Shown here piece by piece: positions 17,876-26,870 of a stretch of 46,090 bases of DNA; within the stretch, counting starts at the first letter, position 1; every line of letters starts with the position of its first letter. The translations under genes were made by a program, and so were the position numbers. Source of the stretch: Gammaproteobacteria bacterium (GTDB lineage: Bacteria > Pseudomonadota > Gammaproteobacteria > Steroidobacterales > Steroidobacteraceae); the NCBI GenBank assembly GCA_028870355.1, contig JAGWPU010000030.1, positions 1 through 46,090 on the forward strand, in the 5' to 3' direction. Under the pieces are notes generated by a model. That model did no database searches and was not told where the DNA came from. It was given only the letters and a program-made list of their open reading frames with translations.

Positions 17876-18488
17876 TGACGATCGTACCGAATCCGTACTG
17901 CAGAACGCCTGGGTCCGTGTGCACCGACGGCGAGCGGCGCCTCGTCAAAGCGTCTATCCGCCGGCGCCGACGCCGAGATCCCTGGCCGTATTCGTCCGCG
18001 GCGGCGTGGTTCGCCATGCGACGACCGGTCGAGCGGTCTGGTGGCCAGACGGCAGCGTCGCGTGGCTCGGCGGGATCGCGCAGAACGGCGAGCGCTGGAT
18101 CAATGACGGGCCGGAGCTCCTGCACGTCGTCGTCGTCGACATCCTGGACTCGGCAACGGACGCCGCACGGCCACCTCCCGCGCCGCTCGAGTACCCCAAC
18201 GTTCCGGGCGAGGATCTCCTCGAAAATGACGTCGTGATCGTGCAACGGTTCCGGATCCCGCCCGGAACCTGGGAAGGGGTTCACGCGCACGGCGAGCGGA
18301 CCCTGTACGTCCACGTCCACGGCGGTCAGTGGGCGGTGCGCTCGCATTCGGAGCCGGAATACGTCTATCCCGAGCGGTCGGCGGACGGCGAGGTCGACTG
18401 GATGACGCCGATCGCGCTCGCGGAGGGCCACGAGTCGGGCAACGCCGGCGACGAGCCCATCGATATCGTCTGGATCACGTTGAAGTGA
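17865..18488 (+). CDS. Double cupin-like protein
   Basis: 207 residues; its ATG lies 11 bases inside the metC-like gene, with GGAGG upstream. The two halves each look like a small beta-barrel: residues ~35-95 (LAVFVRGGVVRHATTGRAVW, LLHVVVVDIL) and ~120-205 (IVQRFRIPPGTWEGVHAHGE, RTLYVHVHGGQWAVRS, ending IDIVWITLK). The HAHGE and VHVHGG histidines could bind a metal. No signal peptide. Coupling to a C-S lyase suggests a sensor or dioxygenase-like role on a sulfur compound, but this is speculative; I do not recognise a named family. Confidence 0.7.
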   Translation: MTTDDDRTESVLQNAWVRVHRRRAAPRQSVYPPAPTPRSLAVFVRGGVVRHATTGRAVWWPDGSVAWLGGIAQNGERWINDGPELLHVVVVDILDSATDAARPPPAPLEYPNVPGEDLLENDVVIVQRFRIPPGTWEGVHAHGERTLYVHVHGGQWAVRSHSEPEYVYPERSADGEVDWMTPIALAEGHESGNAGDEPIDIVWITLK

Positions 18489-18611
18489 GCGGCGGCACCC
18501 GGCCGGCGCAAACCTTGCCGGCACGGTGTCCGCAGCAATCCTCGGGCCGCGCGAATCCTTTCCGTGGGCGGTGACCTCTTACGCGTGGTGAGGCCGCGAC
18601 CGACCGAACCC

Positions 18612-21314
18612 ATGGACGCCCGACCCGGACCGCGTGCCGCCAAGCGCCCGGGTGCGACGAGCTCGCTTGGGTACGCGATCTCCGTGCTCCTCGCCGGCGC
18701 AACGCTCGCGCAACCCGGCACTTCGCACGCGTCGAGCGAATCCCGTGCGCTGCGCCCGATCGTGGTGACCGCCGAGCTGCGCGCGGAGAATTCGCAGGAC
18801 GTTCCGATCACCCTGCAAGTGTTCTCGTCGAAGGCCCTGCGCGATCTGAACGTTCGAACTGTCGACGACCTGCTCACGCAGCTTCCGAATGTGACCGCGC
18901 CGGGGAACGGACCGGGGCAGAGCACCGTGTACATTCGCGGTCTCAGCGCGGGCGGCAGTGCTGGCACCCAATCGAGCGGATCCACCGGGGGATTCCCGAA
19001 CGTCGCGATCTATCTGGACGATCAATCGGGACAGCTGCCGGGCCGCAACCTCGACGTCTACGCGGCGGACCTGAACCGCATCGAGGTGCTCGAAGGGCCG
19101 CAAGGGACGCTGTTCGGCGCCGGCGCCGAGGCCGGCGTGATCCGCTACATCACCAACAAGCCCGTGCTCGACCGCACCGAGGGCAACGTGACCGCGGGCT
19201 ACGGCGTGACCGCGCACGGCGATCCGAACTCGAACCTCTCCGCGGTGCTCAACCTCCCGCTGATCGAGAACAAGATGGCGCTGCGCGTGGTGATCTACAA
19301 CGACAGCCGCGGCGGCTACATCGACAACGTGCCGGCGACCTTCACCCGCAAGAACACCGACATCGGGATCCACTACGCGAACTATCCGGCGGTGAACGGC
19401 CAGTGCCCGAACGGCCAGCCGAACGCCGGTTACTGCGTACCGCCGAATGCGCCGGCGATCAACAACTACAACCTCGCCCAGCGCGCGATCAATCCGGCGA
19501 CCTACAAGGGCGGCCGGGCTGAGCTCTTGTACAAGTTCAACGACGACTGGGACATCCTGATCACGCAGATGTTCCAGAACCTCGACACCCAAGGGGTGTT
19601 CTACCAGCAGCCGAACGCCTCGGACGGCCAACCGCTCGCGCCGCTCGAGGTCACGCTGTTCAATCCGTCGTTCAACAAGGACAAGTTCGAGAACACCGCG
19701 TGGACCGTGCACGGGCGCCTCGGCGTGCTGCGCGCGGTGTACACCGGTGGGTACCTCGTCCGGCACGTCGAGCAGGTCGGCGACTACACGAACTACGCGC
19801 GCGGCGTGTACGCCGACTACTACCAGTGCTACGGCGCGAATCCGAGTGCGGGACTCCAGGCGACGTGCTTCTCGCCGAGCGCGACCTGGCAGTCGATCGA
19901 GCGCAACGAGCACATGCAGCACGAGTTCCGCCTGAGCACGCCGGGCGACTGGCGCCTGCGCGGGATCCTCGGCGCCTACTACGAGGACGACAAGCTCTAC
20001 GATCAGACCGACTGGCGCTACAAGAACATCCCCGCGTGCACCTCGAACGGCGCGCCGGGAACGCCAGGGAACAGCGGCTGCCTGTCGAACATCGGCACCG
20101 TGCCGGGCACGACGGTCCAGAATCCGGGGGTGCTGAACGACGTGAGCGCGTTCTATCAGGACGCGTTGCGCGAGGTGAAGCAGACCGCGTTCTTCATGTC
20201 GATGGACTACGACATCATCCCGAAGGTGCTCACGGTCACCGCGGGGACGCGTCATTATCAGTTCGAGGACTCGTTGAAGGGCAGCATCACCAGCAGCTTC
20301 TATTGCTACGAGCAGGGCGTGCCGGCCGGCGGCTGCGTGAACGACTACTACAATCTCGACGCGCAGAACCTCTCCGACACCGAGAGCGGCTGGAAGAGCC
20401 GCGTGAACGTCAGCTGGCACGTCACGCCGGACGTGATGCTCTACTACACCTGGTCACAAGGGTTCCGTCCGGGCGGCTTCAACGAGAACGGCAACAGCCA
20501 TCACATCAACGGGCCCGACGGCCAGTGGCAGTACACGCTGCCGCGATCGATCCGTTCGGATCAGCTCACGAACAACGAGATCGGCTGGAAGACCACGTGG
20601 TTCGGCGATCGGGTGCAGTGGAACGGCGCGGTCTACCGCGAGAACTGGAACAACGTCCAGATCGCGTTCTTCGATCCCGGGATCGGGCTCGGGAACCTCT
20701 TTTTCAACGACAACGGCCAGAACTTCGTGGTCAAGGGACTGGAAACGTCCGTGGTCGCCCGCGTGATGCAGGGACTCACGCTGCAGGGCGCGGCCTCGTG
20801 GAACCAGAGCCGCCAGACCAACTCGCCGGCGCTGCTCGACACCAATCCGGCGAGCGTGAACTACGGCAAGCCCATCACCCAGTCCTGCGACGTCAACGGC
20901 CAGAACTGCATCCCGGTCACGAATCCGTTCGGCCCGGTCGGCGCGCCGAGCGCGGATGCGCCGCCGCTGCAGTTCAGCCTGCGGGCTCGCTACGAGTGGA
21001 GCCTCGGGGACTACCATTGGTTCGTGCAGGCGGGCGCATCCCACACGGGGCATTCGTATACCCAGGCGGGCGCGAACCCGACGATCGCGGCCGGCGGCTT
21101 GATCAGCACCGCGCGACTTCGGTTCGAGAATCCGGCGTACACGACCTACGATGCGTCGTTCGGCGTCGCGAAGGGCGCGTGGAACGCGCGGGTCTACGGC
21201 GACAACCTGTCGAACTCGAACGCCGCGGTGTTCACGAGCACCGATCAGTTCATCGTCGCGCAGACGCCGCTCCGTCCGCGCGTGATCGGCGTCGAGTTCG
21301 GCTACCACTTCTAG
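18612..21314 (+). CDS. TonB-dependent receptor, paralogue of 24274-26820
   Basis: 900-residue outer-membrane receptor. The chosen ATG gives a plausible signal peptide (MDARPGPRAAKRPGATSSLG, YAISVLLAGATLAQPGTSHA); the frame is open upstream to 18564. TonB box PIVVTAELR, plug with STVYIRGLSAGG, AIYLDDQSGQLPGRNLDVYA, RIEVLEGPQGTLFGAGAEAG and VIRYITNKP, long Asn/Tyr-rich barrel, and a classic C-terminal aromatic (VIGVEFGYHF). It shares near-identical plug and barrel blocks with the receptor at 24274, including WSQGFRPGGFN and ENWNNVQ. Extracellular loops contain several Cys (e.g. GQCPNGQPNAGYCVPP) that may form disulfides. Followed 12 bases later by a crotonase gene with its own strong ribosome-binding site, so probably co-transcribed. 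Confidence 0.93.
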   Translation: MDARPGPRAAKRPGATSSLGYAISVLLAGATLAQPGTSHASSESRALRPIVVTAELRAENSQDVPITLQVFSSKALRDLNVRTVDDLLTQLPNVTAPGNGPGQSTVYIRGLSAGGSAGTQSSGSTGGFPNVAIYLDDQSGQLPGRNLDVYAADLNRIEVLEGPQGTLFGAGAEAGVIRYITNKPVLDRTEGNVTAGYGVTAHGDPNSNLSAVLNLPLIENKMALRVVIYNDSRGGYIDNVPATFTRKNTDIGIHYANYPAVNGQCPNGQPNAGYCVPPNAPAINNYNLAQRAINPATYKGGRAELLYKFNDDWDILITQMFQNLDTQGVFYQQPNASDGQPLAPLEVTLFNPSFNKDKFENTAWTVHGRLGVLRAVYTGGYLVRHVEQVGDYTNYARGVYADYYQCYGANPSAGLQATCFSPSATWQSIERNEHMQHEFRLSTPGDWRLRGILGAYYEDDKLYDQTDWRYKNIPACTSNGAPGTPGNSGCLSNIGTVPGTTVQNPGVLNDVSAFYQDALREVKQTAFFMSMDYDIIPKVLTVTAGTRHYQFEDSLKGSITSSFYCYEQGVPAGGCVNDYYNLDAQNLSDTESGWKSRVNVSWHVTPDVMLYYTWSQGFRPGGFNENGNSHHINGPDGQWQYTLPRSIRSDQLTNNEIGWKTTWFGDRVQWNGAVYRENWNNVQIAFFDPGIGLGNLFFNDNGQNFVVKGLETSVVARVMQGLTLQGAASWNQSRQTNSPALLDTNPASVNYGKPITQSCDVNGQNCIPVTNPFGPVGAPSADAPPLQFSLRARYEWSLGDYHWFVQAGASHTGHSYTQAGANPTIAAGGLISTARLRFENPAYTTYDASFGVAKGAWNARVYGDNLSNSNAAVFTSTDQFIVAQTPLRPRVIGVEFGYHF

Positions 21315-21326
21315 CGGGAGGCCTGC

Positions 21327-22112
21327 GTGGCGATCGACACCACGATCCAGGACGGCGTGCTGTCGCTCCGCTTCGCGCGGCCTGAGAAGAAGAATGCGAT
21401 CACCGCGGCGATGTACGCGTCGCTGGCTGCGGCGCTGCGCGCCGCAGCCAGCGACGAGAGCGTGCGTGCCATCGTGATCGCCGGCAGCCCCGGTGTATTC
21501 ACCGCGGGCAACGACCTCGGGGATTTCCTCGAGAATCCGCCCGCGGACCTCGATCAGCCGGTCGTGCACTTCATGGACGCGTTCGTCGATCTCGACAAGC
21601 CGGTGATCGCGGCCGTGACCGGCCACGCGGTCGGCATCGGCGTCACCCTGCTCCTGCACTGCGATCTGGCGTACCTCGCCGAGGGTGCGATCCTCACGAT
21701 GCCGTTCGTCGCGCTCGGCCTCGTGCCGGAGTTCGGCTCGACCACCTTGTTGCCGCAGCGGATCGGCCACGCCCGCGCGGCCGAACGCTTGCTGCTCGGC
21801 GAACCGATCAGCGCAGCCGACGCACTCGGGTGCGGGCTCGTCAACGCCGTGCTGCCCCCGGCCGAGGTCGTGCCGCGGGCGATGCAGGCGGCCGCGCGCC
21901 TGCGCGCGCTGCCGGCGGACGCGGTGCAGACCGCGAAGCGGCTGCTGCGCGAGCCGCAGCGCGAGACCACCCGGCGCGCGATCCGCGCGGAATTCGAGGT
22001 GTTCGTCGAACGACTGCGCAGCCCCGACACGAGAGCGGCGTTGCGGGCGTTCTTCGAGCGCCGCGCGACCCATCCGCCGGGGGGTCTACAACCGAGTGCG
22101 GACCGGCGCTAG
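21327..22112 (+). CDS. Enoyl-CoA hydratase/isomerase (crotonase) family protein
   Basis: 261 residues from GTG 21327, with GGGAGG 6-7 bases upstream. Acts on acyl-CoA thioesters in the cytoplasm. N-terminal oxyanion motif VFTAGNDLGDF and the second oxyanion strand AAVTGHAVGIGVTLLLHCDL are clear. The usual hydratase PGAGGT segment reads LVPEFGST, with Glu135, as in the delta3-delta2-enoyl-CoA isomerase/PaaG-like branch. The first hydratase glutamate region reads ILTMPFVALG, without Glu, so an isomerase role is more likely than hydration. It follows a TBDR by 12 bases and its stop overlaps the convergent hydrolase gene by 3 bases. Confidence 0.88.
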   Translation: MAIDTTIQDGVLSLRFARPEKKNAITAAMYASLAAALRAAASDESVRAIVIAGSPGVFTAGNDLGDFLENPPADLDQPVVHFMDAFVDLDKPVIAAVTGHAVGIGVTLLLHCDLAYLAEGAILTMPFVALGLVPEFGSTTLLPQRIGHARAAERLLLGEPISAADALGCGLVNAVLPPAEVVPRAMQAAARLRALPADAVQTAKRLLREPQRETTRRAIRAEFEVFVERLRSPDTRAALRAFFERRATHPPGGLQPSADRR

Positions 22113-22810
22113 GCGCGTGCCCACTCGAGCAGCGCCGTCGTGACCGCCGCCGGCCGCTCCAGGGTGCACGCGTGGCCGCAATCGGCGATGGTCACGAGCC
22201 GGGCGCCGGCAATGCCGTTCGCGATCTCCGCCGCGACCGGCGGCGGCGTGAGCTCGTCGCCATCGCCGACGACGACGAGGGTCGGGCAACGGATCACGGA
22301 CAGCGTCGGCCGCGAGTCGGGTCGGCCGATGATCGCCGTCTGCTGGCGGGCGTAGGCAGCGGTCCCGACCTCCTCGGCCATCAGCCGGAAGATCCCCCGC
22401 AGCCGGTCGTCGCCGTGACGGGACCGGTGCACGAGCCGCGGGAACAGTCCATCGGCGATCTCGCGGGCCGGCGTCGAGGCGGCGAGGCGGATCTGGGCGC
22501 GGCGGTTCTGCGACTGCTCGGGCGTATCGGCGCGAGCGCTCGTGTCGAGCAGCGCGAGCTTCGCGACGCGCGACGGCGCCTGGCGCAGGATCTCGAAGCT
22601 CACGTAACCACCCATGGACAAGCCGACCAGCGCGAACCGCGCCGGCGCTTCGGCGAGGATCGCCCGCGCGATCGCATCGATCTGCTCGTGCTGGGTCGGC
22701 CGCGCGACCGTCACCGGGCCGACGGTCCAGAGCGCCGGAATCTGCTCCTGATAGAGGCGCGCGGAGCAGGCGAGCCCGGGGATGCACACGATCGGCAGCG
22801 AATCGCTCAC
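22109..22810 (-). CDS. Alpha/beta hydrolase
   Basis: 233 residues from GTG complementary to 22808-22810, with GAGGAGA 6-7 bases upstream. Begins (M)SDSLPIVCIPGLACSARLYQ. The nucleophile elbow GLSMGGY, the acid in VVGDGDELTPPP and the His in DCGHACTLERP form a complete triad. Resembles the small esterase/MenH/BioH/3-oxoadipate enol-lactonase type; the specific substrate cannot be told. The long upstream extension of the frame is low-complexity and was excluded. Convergent with, and overlapping, the crotonase stop codon. Confidence 0.85.
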   Translation of the reverse strand: MSDSLPIVCIPGLACSARLYQEQIPALWTVGPVTVARPTQHEQIDAIARAILAEAPARFALVGLSMGGYVSFEILRQAPSRVAKLALLDTSARADTPEQSQNRRAQIRLAASTPAREIADGLFPRLVHRSRHGDDRLRGIFRLMAEEVGTAAYARQQTAIIGRPDSRPTLSVIRCPTLVVVGDGDELTPPPVAAEIANGIAGARLVTIADCGHACTLERPAAVTTALLEWARA

Positions 22811-22925
22811 GGGACGTCTCCTCGGGGTGGCATCACGCGATCCTGCCCGATCCGCCGCCGAGCGCTCAAGGGGTCGCACGGGTCGCTGCGGGCGACGCCG
22901 GATCCCCTCACGCGGCGGTTTCGGG

Positions 22926-22939
22926 TATCGTCGCCCCCA
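22926..22939 (+). promoter_or_regulatory. -10 box and apparent leaderless start of the methyltransferase-like gene
   Basis: TATCGT at 22926-22931 is separated by 7 bases (CGCCCCC) from the ATG at 22939, and no ribosome-binding site can fit between. Same arrangement as at 2077-2091 and 41250-41262. Confidence 0.4.
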
Positions 22940-23391
22940 TGAGGTTTCGCGTGCCGCCACCGATCATCGCGCTCGCCGGAGCGCTCGCGATGGGGTGGCT
23001 CGACCGGCACGCCCCGCTGTTGCGGTGGCTCGCGCCGCCGTGGAACCGCATCGGGCTTGCGTTCATCGCGACCGGGTTCGCGATCGACCTGACCGCGATC
23101 GCGACGTTTTTCCGCGAGCGAACCACGGTCGACCCGATCCGGATCGAGCGCTCGACGCGACTCGTCGTGTCGGGACTGTACCGGGTCTCGCGCAATCCGA
23201 TGTACCTCGGGCTGCTGCTGGTGCTGTTCGGGTTCGGGCTTTGGCTGGGCAGCCTCACCCCGTTCCTGGTCGTCGTCGCGGTGGAGCGGGTCGTGGTCGT
23301 CTGGCAGATCCGGTCCGAGGAAGCGGTGCTCGGCCAGAAATTCGGCGATGCGTACCGCGAATACTCCCGTCGGGTCCGGCGATGGCTTTGA
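22939..23391 (+). CDS. Isoprenylcysteine carboxyl methyltransferase-like membrane protein
   Basis: 150 residues with three or four hydrophobic segments. The C-terminal part carries the ICMT/phospholipid methyltransferase signature: LVVSGLYRVSRNPMYLGLLL (the SAM-site RNPMY motif) and IRSEEAVLGQKFGDAYREY followed by a basic tail. Bacterial members are integral-membrane methyltransferases of mostly unknown substrate. Likely leaderless start. The outer-membrane barrel gene begins 27 bases downstream, probably on the same transcript. Confidence 0.85.
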   Translation: MRFRVPPPIIALAGALAMGWLDRHAPLLRWLAPPWNRIGLAFIATGFAIDLTAIATFFRERTTVDPIRIERSTRLVVSGLYRVSRNPMYLGLLLVLFGFGLWLGSLTPFLVVVAVERVVVVWQIRSEEAVLGQKFGDAYREYSRRVRRWL

Positions 23392-23417
23392 ATTCGATGC
23401 CCGGGAGAGCCCCCGCG

Positions 23418-24083
23418 ATGCGCAGCCGACGCCGGCGCGACGGCCGACCCAACGCGACGCTCGCCGCGGTCGCGCTGCTGCTGCTCGGCGCACTGCGATG
23501 CCTGCCCGCGGCTGCCGCGAGCAACCTGCTCGGGCTGTACGTCGGTGCGGGCGCCGGTCGCGCCGAGGTTCGGGCGACGGGATTCCGCAGCCCGCCGTCC
23601 GGGCCGCTCGCGATACCGCTCGGTGCGCTCGGGCATCCGGCGTTCGCGTACCAACTCACCGCCGGCGTGCGCTTCCTGGAGGTGTTCGGAGCCGAAGCCG
23701 ACTACGTGGACCTCGGCCACGCGAGCGAGGCGATCGGACCGCAGGCGACCGCGGGCGTCGGCACGAGCGGAACGGCCGTGTTCGGGGTGTTCTATCTCCC
23801 GATCCCGGTGGTCAACGTGTTCGCGAAAGCCGGGCTCGCGCGGCTCGACACCCAGGGCAACGCCTCGGTCGGGCCGCCCGGGGTCGGGCGCTGCGCGATC
23901 GGCCTGCCGAGCTGCGATGTCTATTCGAGCGCGTATCGACAGCGCACGACGTCGCTCGCCGCCGGGATCGGCGCGCAGGTCGACTGGGGCCCGCTCGCGG
24001 TTCGCGCGGAGGTCGAGCGCTTCTCCGCCGCCGGAGAACATCCGAGCCTCGCGGCGATCGAGCTGCTGTTCCGATTCCTGTAG
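23418..24083 (+). CDS. Outer-membrane beta-barrel protein
   Basis: 221 residues. The signal peptide MRSRRRRDGRPNATLAAVAL continues LLLGALRCLPAAAA. The mature part has amphipathic strands of an eight-stranded barrel (LLGLYVGAGAGRAEVRATGF, YQLTAGVRFLEVFGAEADYV, VVNVFAKAGLARLDTQG, SLAAGIGAQVDWGPLAVRAE) and ends AAIELLFRFL, close to the usual C-terminal Phe signal for BAM. One loop has two Cys (RCAIGLPSCDV). Start chosen because GGGAGAG lies about 10 bases upstream; ATGs at 23382 and 23397 are alternatives. Function unknown, possibly an OmpW/OmpA-like stress porin. Confidence 0.8.
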   Translation: MRSRRRRDGRPNATLAAVALLLLGALRCLPAAAASNLLGLYVGAGAGRAEVRATGFRSPPSGPLAIPLGALGHPAFAYQLTAGVRFLEVFGAEADYVDLGHASEAIGPQATAGVGTSGTAVFGVFYLPIPVVNVFAKAGLARLDTQGNASVGPPGVGRCAIGLPSCDVYSSAYRQRTTSLAAGIGAQVDWGPLAVRAEVERFSAAGEHPSLAAIELLFRFL

Positions 24084-24151
24084 CGACTCCAGTCGCAAGT
24101 CCGGCGTCGACTCGCCCCGCCGGCCCCCGCTGCGCGGGCCATTCGGCTTCG

Positions 24152-24180
24152 TTGACTGAGCGTTCAAATGGACCTATCGT
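24152..24180 (+). promoter_or_regulatory. Predicted sigma70 promoter of the second paralogous TBDR
   Basis: TTGACT at 24152-24157, a 17-base spacer, and TATCGT at 24175-24180. The spacer overlaps TGAGCGTTCA, an imperfect dyad that could be an operator. It stands about 95 bases before the ATG at 24274, leaving a 5' leader with a strong ribosome-binding site. Confidence 0.45.
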
Positions 24181-24273
24181 GCCGGACGCTGCGGCGGCGC
24201 CGCACCAAGAAACGTCATCGAATTGCAAGACGGACGAGCGACCATCCCACGCTCGCAGGAAGGGGGAATTCGG

Positions 24274-26820
24274 ATGAAATTGAACGATCATGCAAATCAT
24301 TCACTGGCGCTTGCGGTCGCGACGATCCTCGGAAGCGCTTCGCTCGGCATCGTCCCGCCTGCATCGGCCGCGACGACGGCGGACAGCACCTCGGATCAAC
24401 TGCAAACGATCATGGTCACGGCGCAGCGGCGCGTTCAGAACAGCCAGAACGTGCCGATCACGCTGCAGGCGCTCACGTCGCGAACGCTCACGCAGCTCAA
24501 CATCACGACGATCGACGACGCGTTGAAATACCTGCCGAACGTCACCAGCGCGAGCGAAGGACCGGCGCAGAGCAACCTCTACATGCGCGGTCTGTCCACC
24601 GGCACGATCGGCTCGGGCGCGGAAGGGAGCTTCCCGACCGTCGCGATCTATCTCGACGATCAATCCGGTCAGTTGCCGGGCCGCAACCTCGACGTCTATG
24701 CGGCGGACCTGCAGCGCATCGAAGTACTCGAAGGCCCGCAGGGAACGCTGTTCGGCGCCGGCGCCCAGGCGGGGGTCGTGCGTTACATCACCAACAAGCC
24801 GGCGCTCGACCGGACCGAGGGCGACGTGAACGCGGGCTACGCGGTCACCGCACACGGCGATCCGAGCACGAACCTCGACGCGACGCTCAACGTCCCGATC
24901 ATCCCGGGCAAGTTCGCGGTACGCGCGGTGATCTTCAACGAAAACCGCGGCGGCTACATCGACAACATTCCGGCGACGTTCAAGCGTGCACCGACCGACA
25001 AGGGCATCGCCTATTATTTCAACGGCGTCGTTCCGCCCGGACCTTCGCTGTCGAACGACAACCTGGTCGGCCGGGCGATCAACCCCGTCACCTACAAGGG
25101 GGGCCGGGTCGAAGCGAAGTACCAGTTCAACCAGGACTGGAACGCGCTGGTCTCGCAGATGTACCAGAACATCGACGCCGAGGGGGTCTTCTATGCCGAG
25201 CAGTACGACGGGCTCGGCAAGCCGCTGCCGCCGCTGTCGGTGCAGCTATACAACCCCTCGTACAACAAGGACCGGTTCTCGAACACCGCGCTCACGGTCG
25301 AGGGTCGGATCGGCGAACTGCACTTCATCTACAGCGGCGGCTACCTCGACCGCAATTCCGACCAGCAGCAGGACTACACGAACTACTCGCGCGGCGCGTA
25401 CGCCGAGTACTACCAGTGCAACATTCCGGGCTCCACCGTCAACGGGGTCGCGACCCAGCCGAGTTGCTACTCGCCGAGCGGCTACTGGACCGAACGCGAG
25501 AACACGACCCATCAGAGCCACGAGATGCGTTTGAGCACCCCCGAGAGCTGGCGCCTGCGTGGGCTGGTCGGCGTCTTCTGGGAAGATTTCACGATCCACG
25601 ACCAGGAAGACTGGTTCTACACCTCGAATCCGAATTTCGTCCAGGTCGCACCGCCCCCCAGCACGACCGCGAACAACCCGAACGTCCGGCCGGTGGGCGA
25701 GTCGTACTTCAACGACATCACGCGCGGCTACAAGCAGAAGGCGGCCTATCTGTCGGTCGACTACGACATCCTGCCGAAGAAGCTCACGCTGACGGCGGGC
25801 ACGCGGTACTACAGCATCGAGAACTTCGAGGTCGGTTCGAACGTCGGCAGCTACGGGTGCAACCCCGGCGGCATCTACAGCGCGTCGACCGTCGCCTCGC
25901 CCTGCACCGTGCCGATCAGCAACGGCAACAACCTCAACGCGAAGAATCTGCACAAGACCTATTCGGGATTCACCAGCCGGGTCAATCTCACCTGGCACGT
26001 GACCGACGCGGCGATGCTCTACTACACCTGGTCGCAGGGCTTCCGGCCGGGCGGCTTCAACCGCGCCCAGGCGGTGATCCAGCCGAGCTCGCCGCTCTAC
26101 GGCGTGTTCAAGCCGCCGCTCGCGTTCGCGCCGGACACGCTCACGAACAACGAACTCGGCTGGAAGACCGAGTGGTGGAACCACCGCGTGCAGCTCAACG
26201 GCGCGGTCTATCAGGAGAACTGGAACAACACCCAGCTGTCGATCTTCGACCCCGGCGTCACCGGCAACATCACCTTCACGACCAACGGCCCGAACTACCG
26301 GGTCCGCGGCGTCGAGATCTCCGCGATCGCGCGCGTGACGCACGGCCTGACCTTGAGCGGATCGGCCGCGTGGAACAGCAGCGCCGTGGTGAAGACCCTG
26401 GGTCTCGTGAATCCGAATACCGGGCAGCCGATCAACATCGTGAATCCGTTCGGCGCGCTGGGATCGCCGCTCGCGCAGTCGCCGCCGTTCGAGGCGAATC
26501 TGCGGGCGCGGTACGATTTCCACGTCGGCGACTACCGGGCGTTCTGGCAGGTCGGCGGGATGCACCAGGCGCATTCCTACGCCACCACCGACCAGCTCAC
26601 GAAGACGCTGCAAGGCGCCTCGGTCGCGTTCGACGATCCGGGATTCACGACCTACGACGCCTCGCTCGGCATCGGCAAGGGCGCATGGGACGCCCAGGTC
26701 TACGGCACGAACCTCACCGACGTGCACGCGATCCTCTTCTCCAGCTATGCCGAGTACGTGAAGGCCAACACGATCAACGTGCCGCGCACGATCGGCGTGC
26801 GGATGAGCTACCGGTTCTGA
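24274..26820 (+). CDS. TonB-dependent receptor, paralogue of 18612-21314
   Basis: 848-residue outer-membrane receptor. Start set by AGGAAGGGGG before ATG 24274; signal peptide MKLNDHANHSLALAVATILG then SASLGIVPPASAA. TonB box QTIMVTAQRR; plug with SNLYMRGLSTGT, AIYLDDQSGQLPGRNLDVYA, RIEVLEGPQGTLFGAGAQAG, VVRYITNKPALDRTEG. Barrel blocks match the upstream receptor (WSQGFRPGGFN, LTNNELGWKTEWW, ENWNNTQ) and the C-terminus is GVRMSYRF. About 50 residues shorter than its paralogue, mainly in extracellular loops, so the two may take related but different ligands. Ends 50 bases from the convergent PLP-enzyme gene, with a hairpin between. Confidence 0.93.
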   Translation: MKLNDHANHSLALAVATILGSASLGIVPPASAATTADSTSDQLQTIMVTAQRRVQNSQNVPITLQALTSRTLTQLNITTIDDALKYLPNVTSASEGPAQSNLYMRGLSTGTIGSGAEGSFPTVAIYLDDQSGQLPGRNLDVYAADLQRIEVLEGPQGTLFGAGAQAGVVRYITNKPALDRTEGDVNAGYAVTAHGDPSTNLDATLNVPIIPGKFAVRAVIFNENRGGYIDNIPATFKRAPTDKGIAYYFNGVVPPGPSLSNDNLVGRAINPVTYKGGRVEAKYQFNQDWNALVSQMYQNIDAEGVFYAEQYDGLGKPLPPLSVQLYNPSYNKDRFSNTALTVEGRIGELHFIYSGGYLDRNSDQQQDYTNYSRGAYAEYYQCNIPGSTVNGVATQPSCYSPSGYWTERENTTHQSHEMRLSTPESWRLRGLVGVFWEDFTIHDQEDWFYTSNPNFVQVAPPPSTTANNPNVRPVGESYFNDITRGYKQKAAYLSVDYDILPKKLTLTAGTRYYSIENFEVGSNVGSYGCNPGGIYSASTVASPCTVPISNGNNLNAKNLHKTYSGFTSRVNLTWHVTDAAMLYYTWSQGFRPGGFNRAQAVIQPSSPLYGVFKPPLAFAPDTLTNNELGWKTEWWNHRVQLNGAVYQENWNNTQLSIFDPGVTGNITFTTNGPNYRVRGVEISAIARVTHGLTLSGSAAWNSSAVVKTLGLVNPNTGQPINIVNPFGALGSPLAQSPPFEANLRARYDFHVGDYRAFWQVGGMHQAHSYATTDQLTKTLQGASVAFDDPGFTTYDASLGIGKGAWDAQVYGTNLTDVHAILFSSYAEYVKANTINVPRTIGVRMSYRF

Positions 26821-26825
26821 CCGCG

Positions 26826-26864
26826 GGGCCGGGGTCGGCGGCTCGGCGCCGTCGATCCCGGCCC
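26826..26864. terminator. Hairpin between convergent genes
   Basis: GGGCCGGGGTC (26826-26836) and GATCCCGGCCC (26854-26864) pair over 11 bases with one G-U/mismatch, around a 17-base loop, between the TBDR and PLP-enzyme stop codons. No U-tract. Confidence 0.45.
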
Positions 26865-26870
26865 TGGGCG

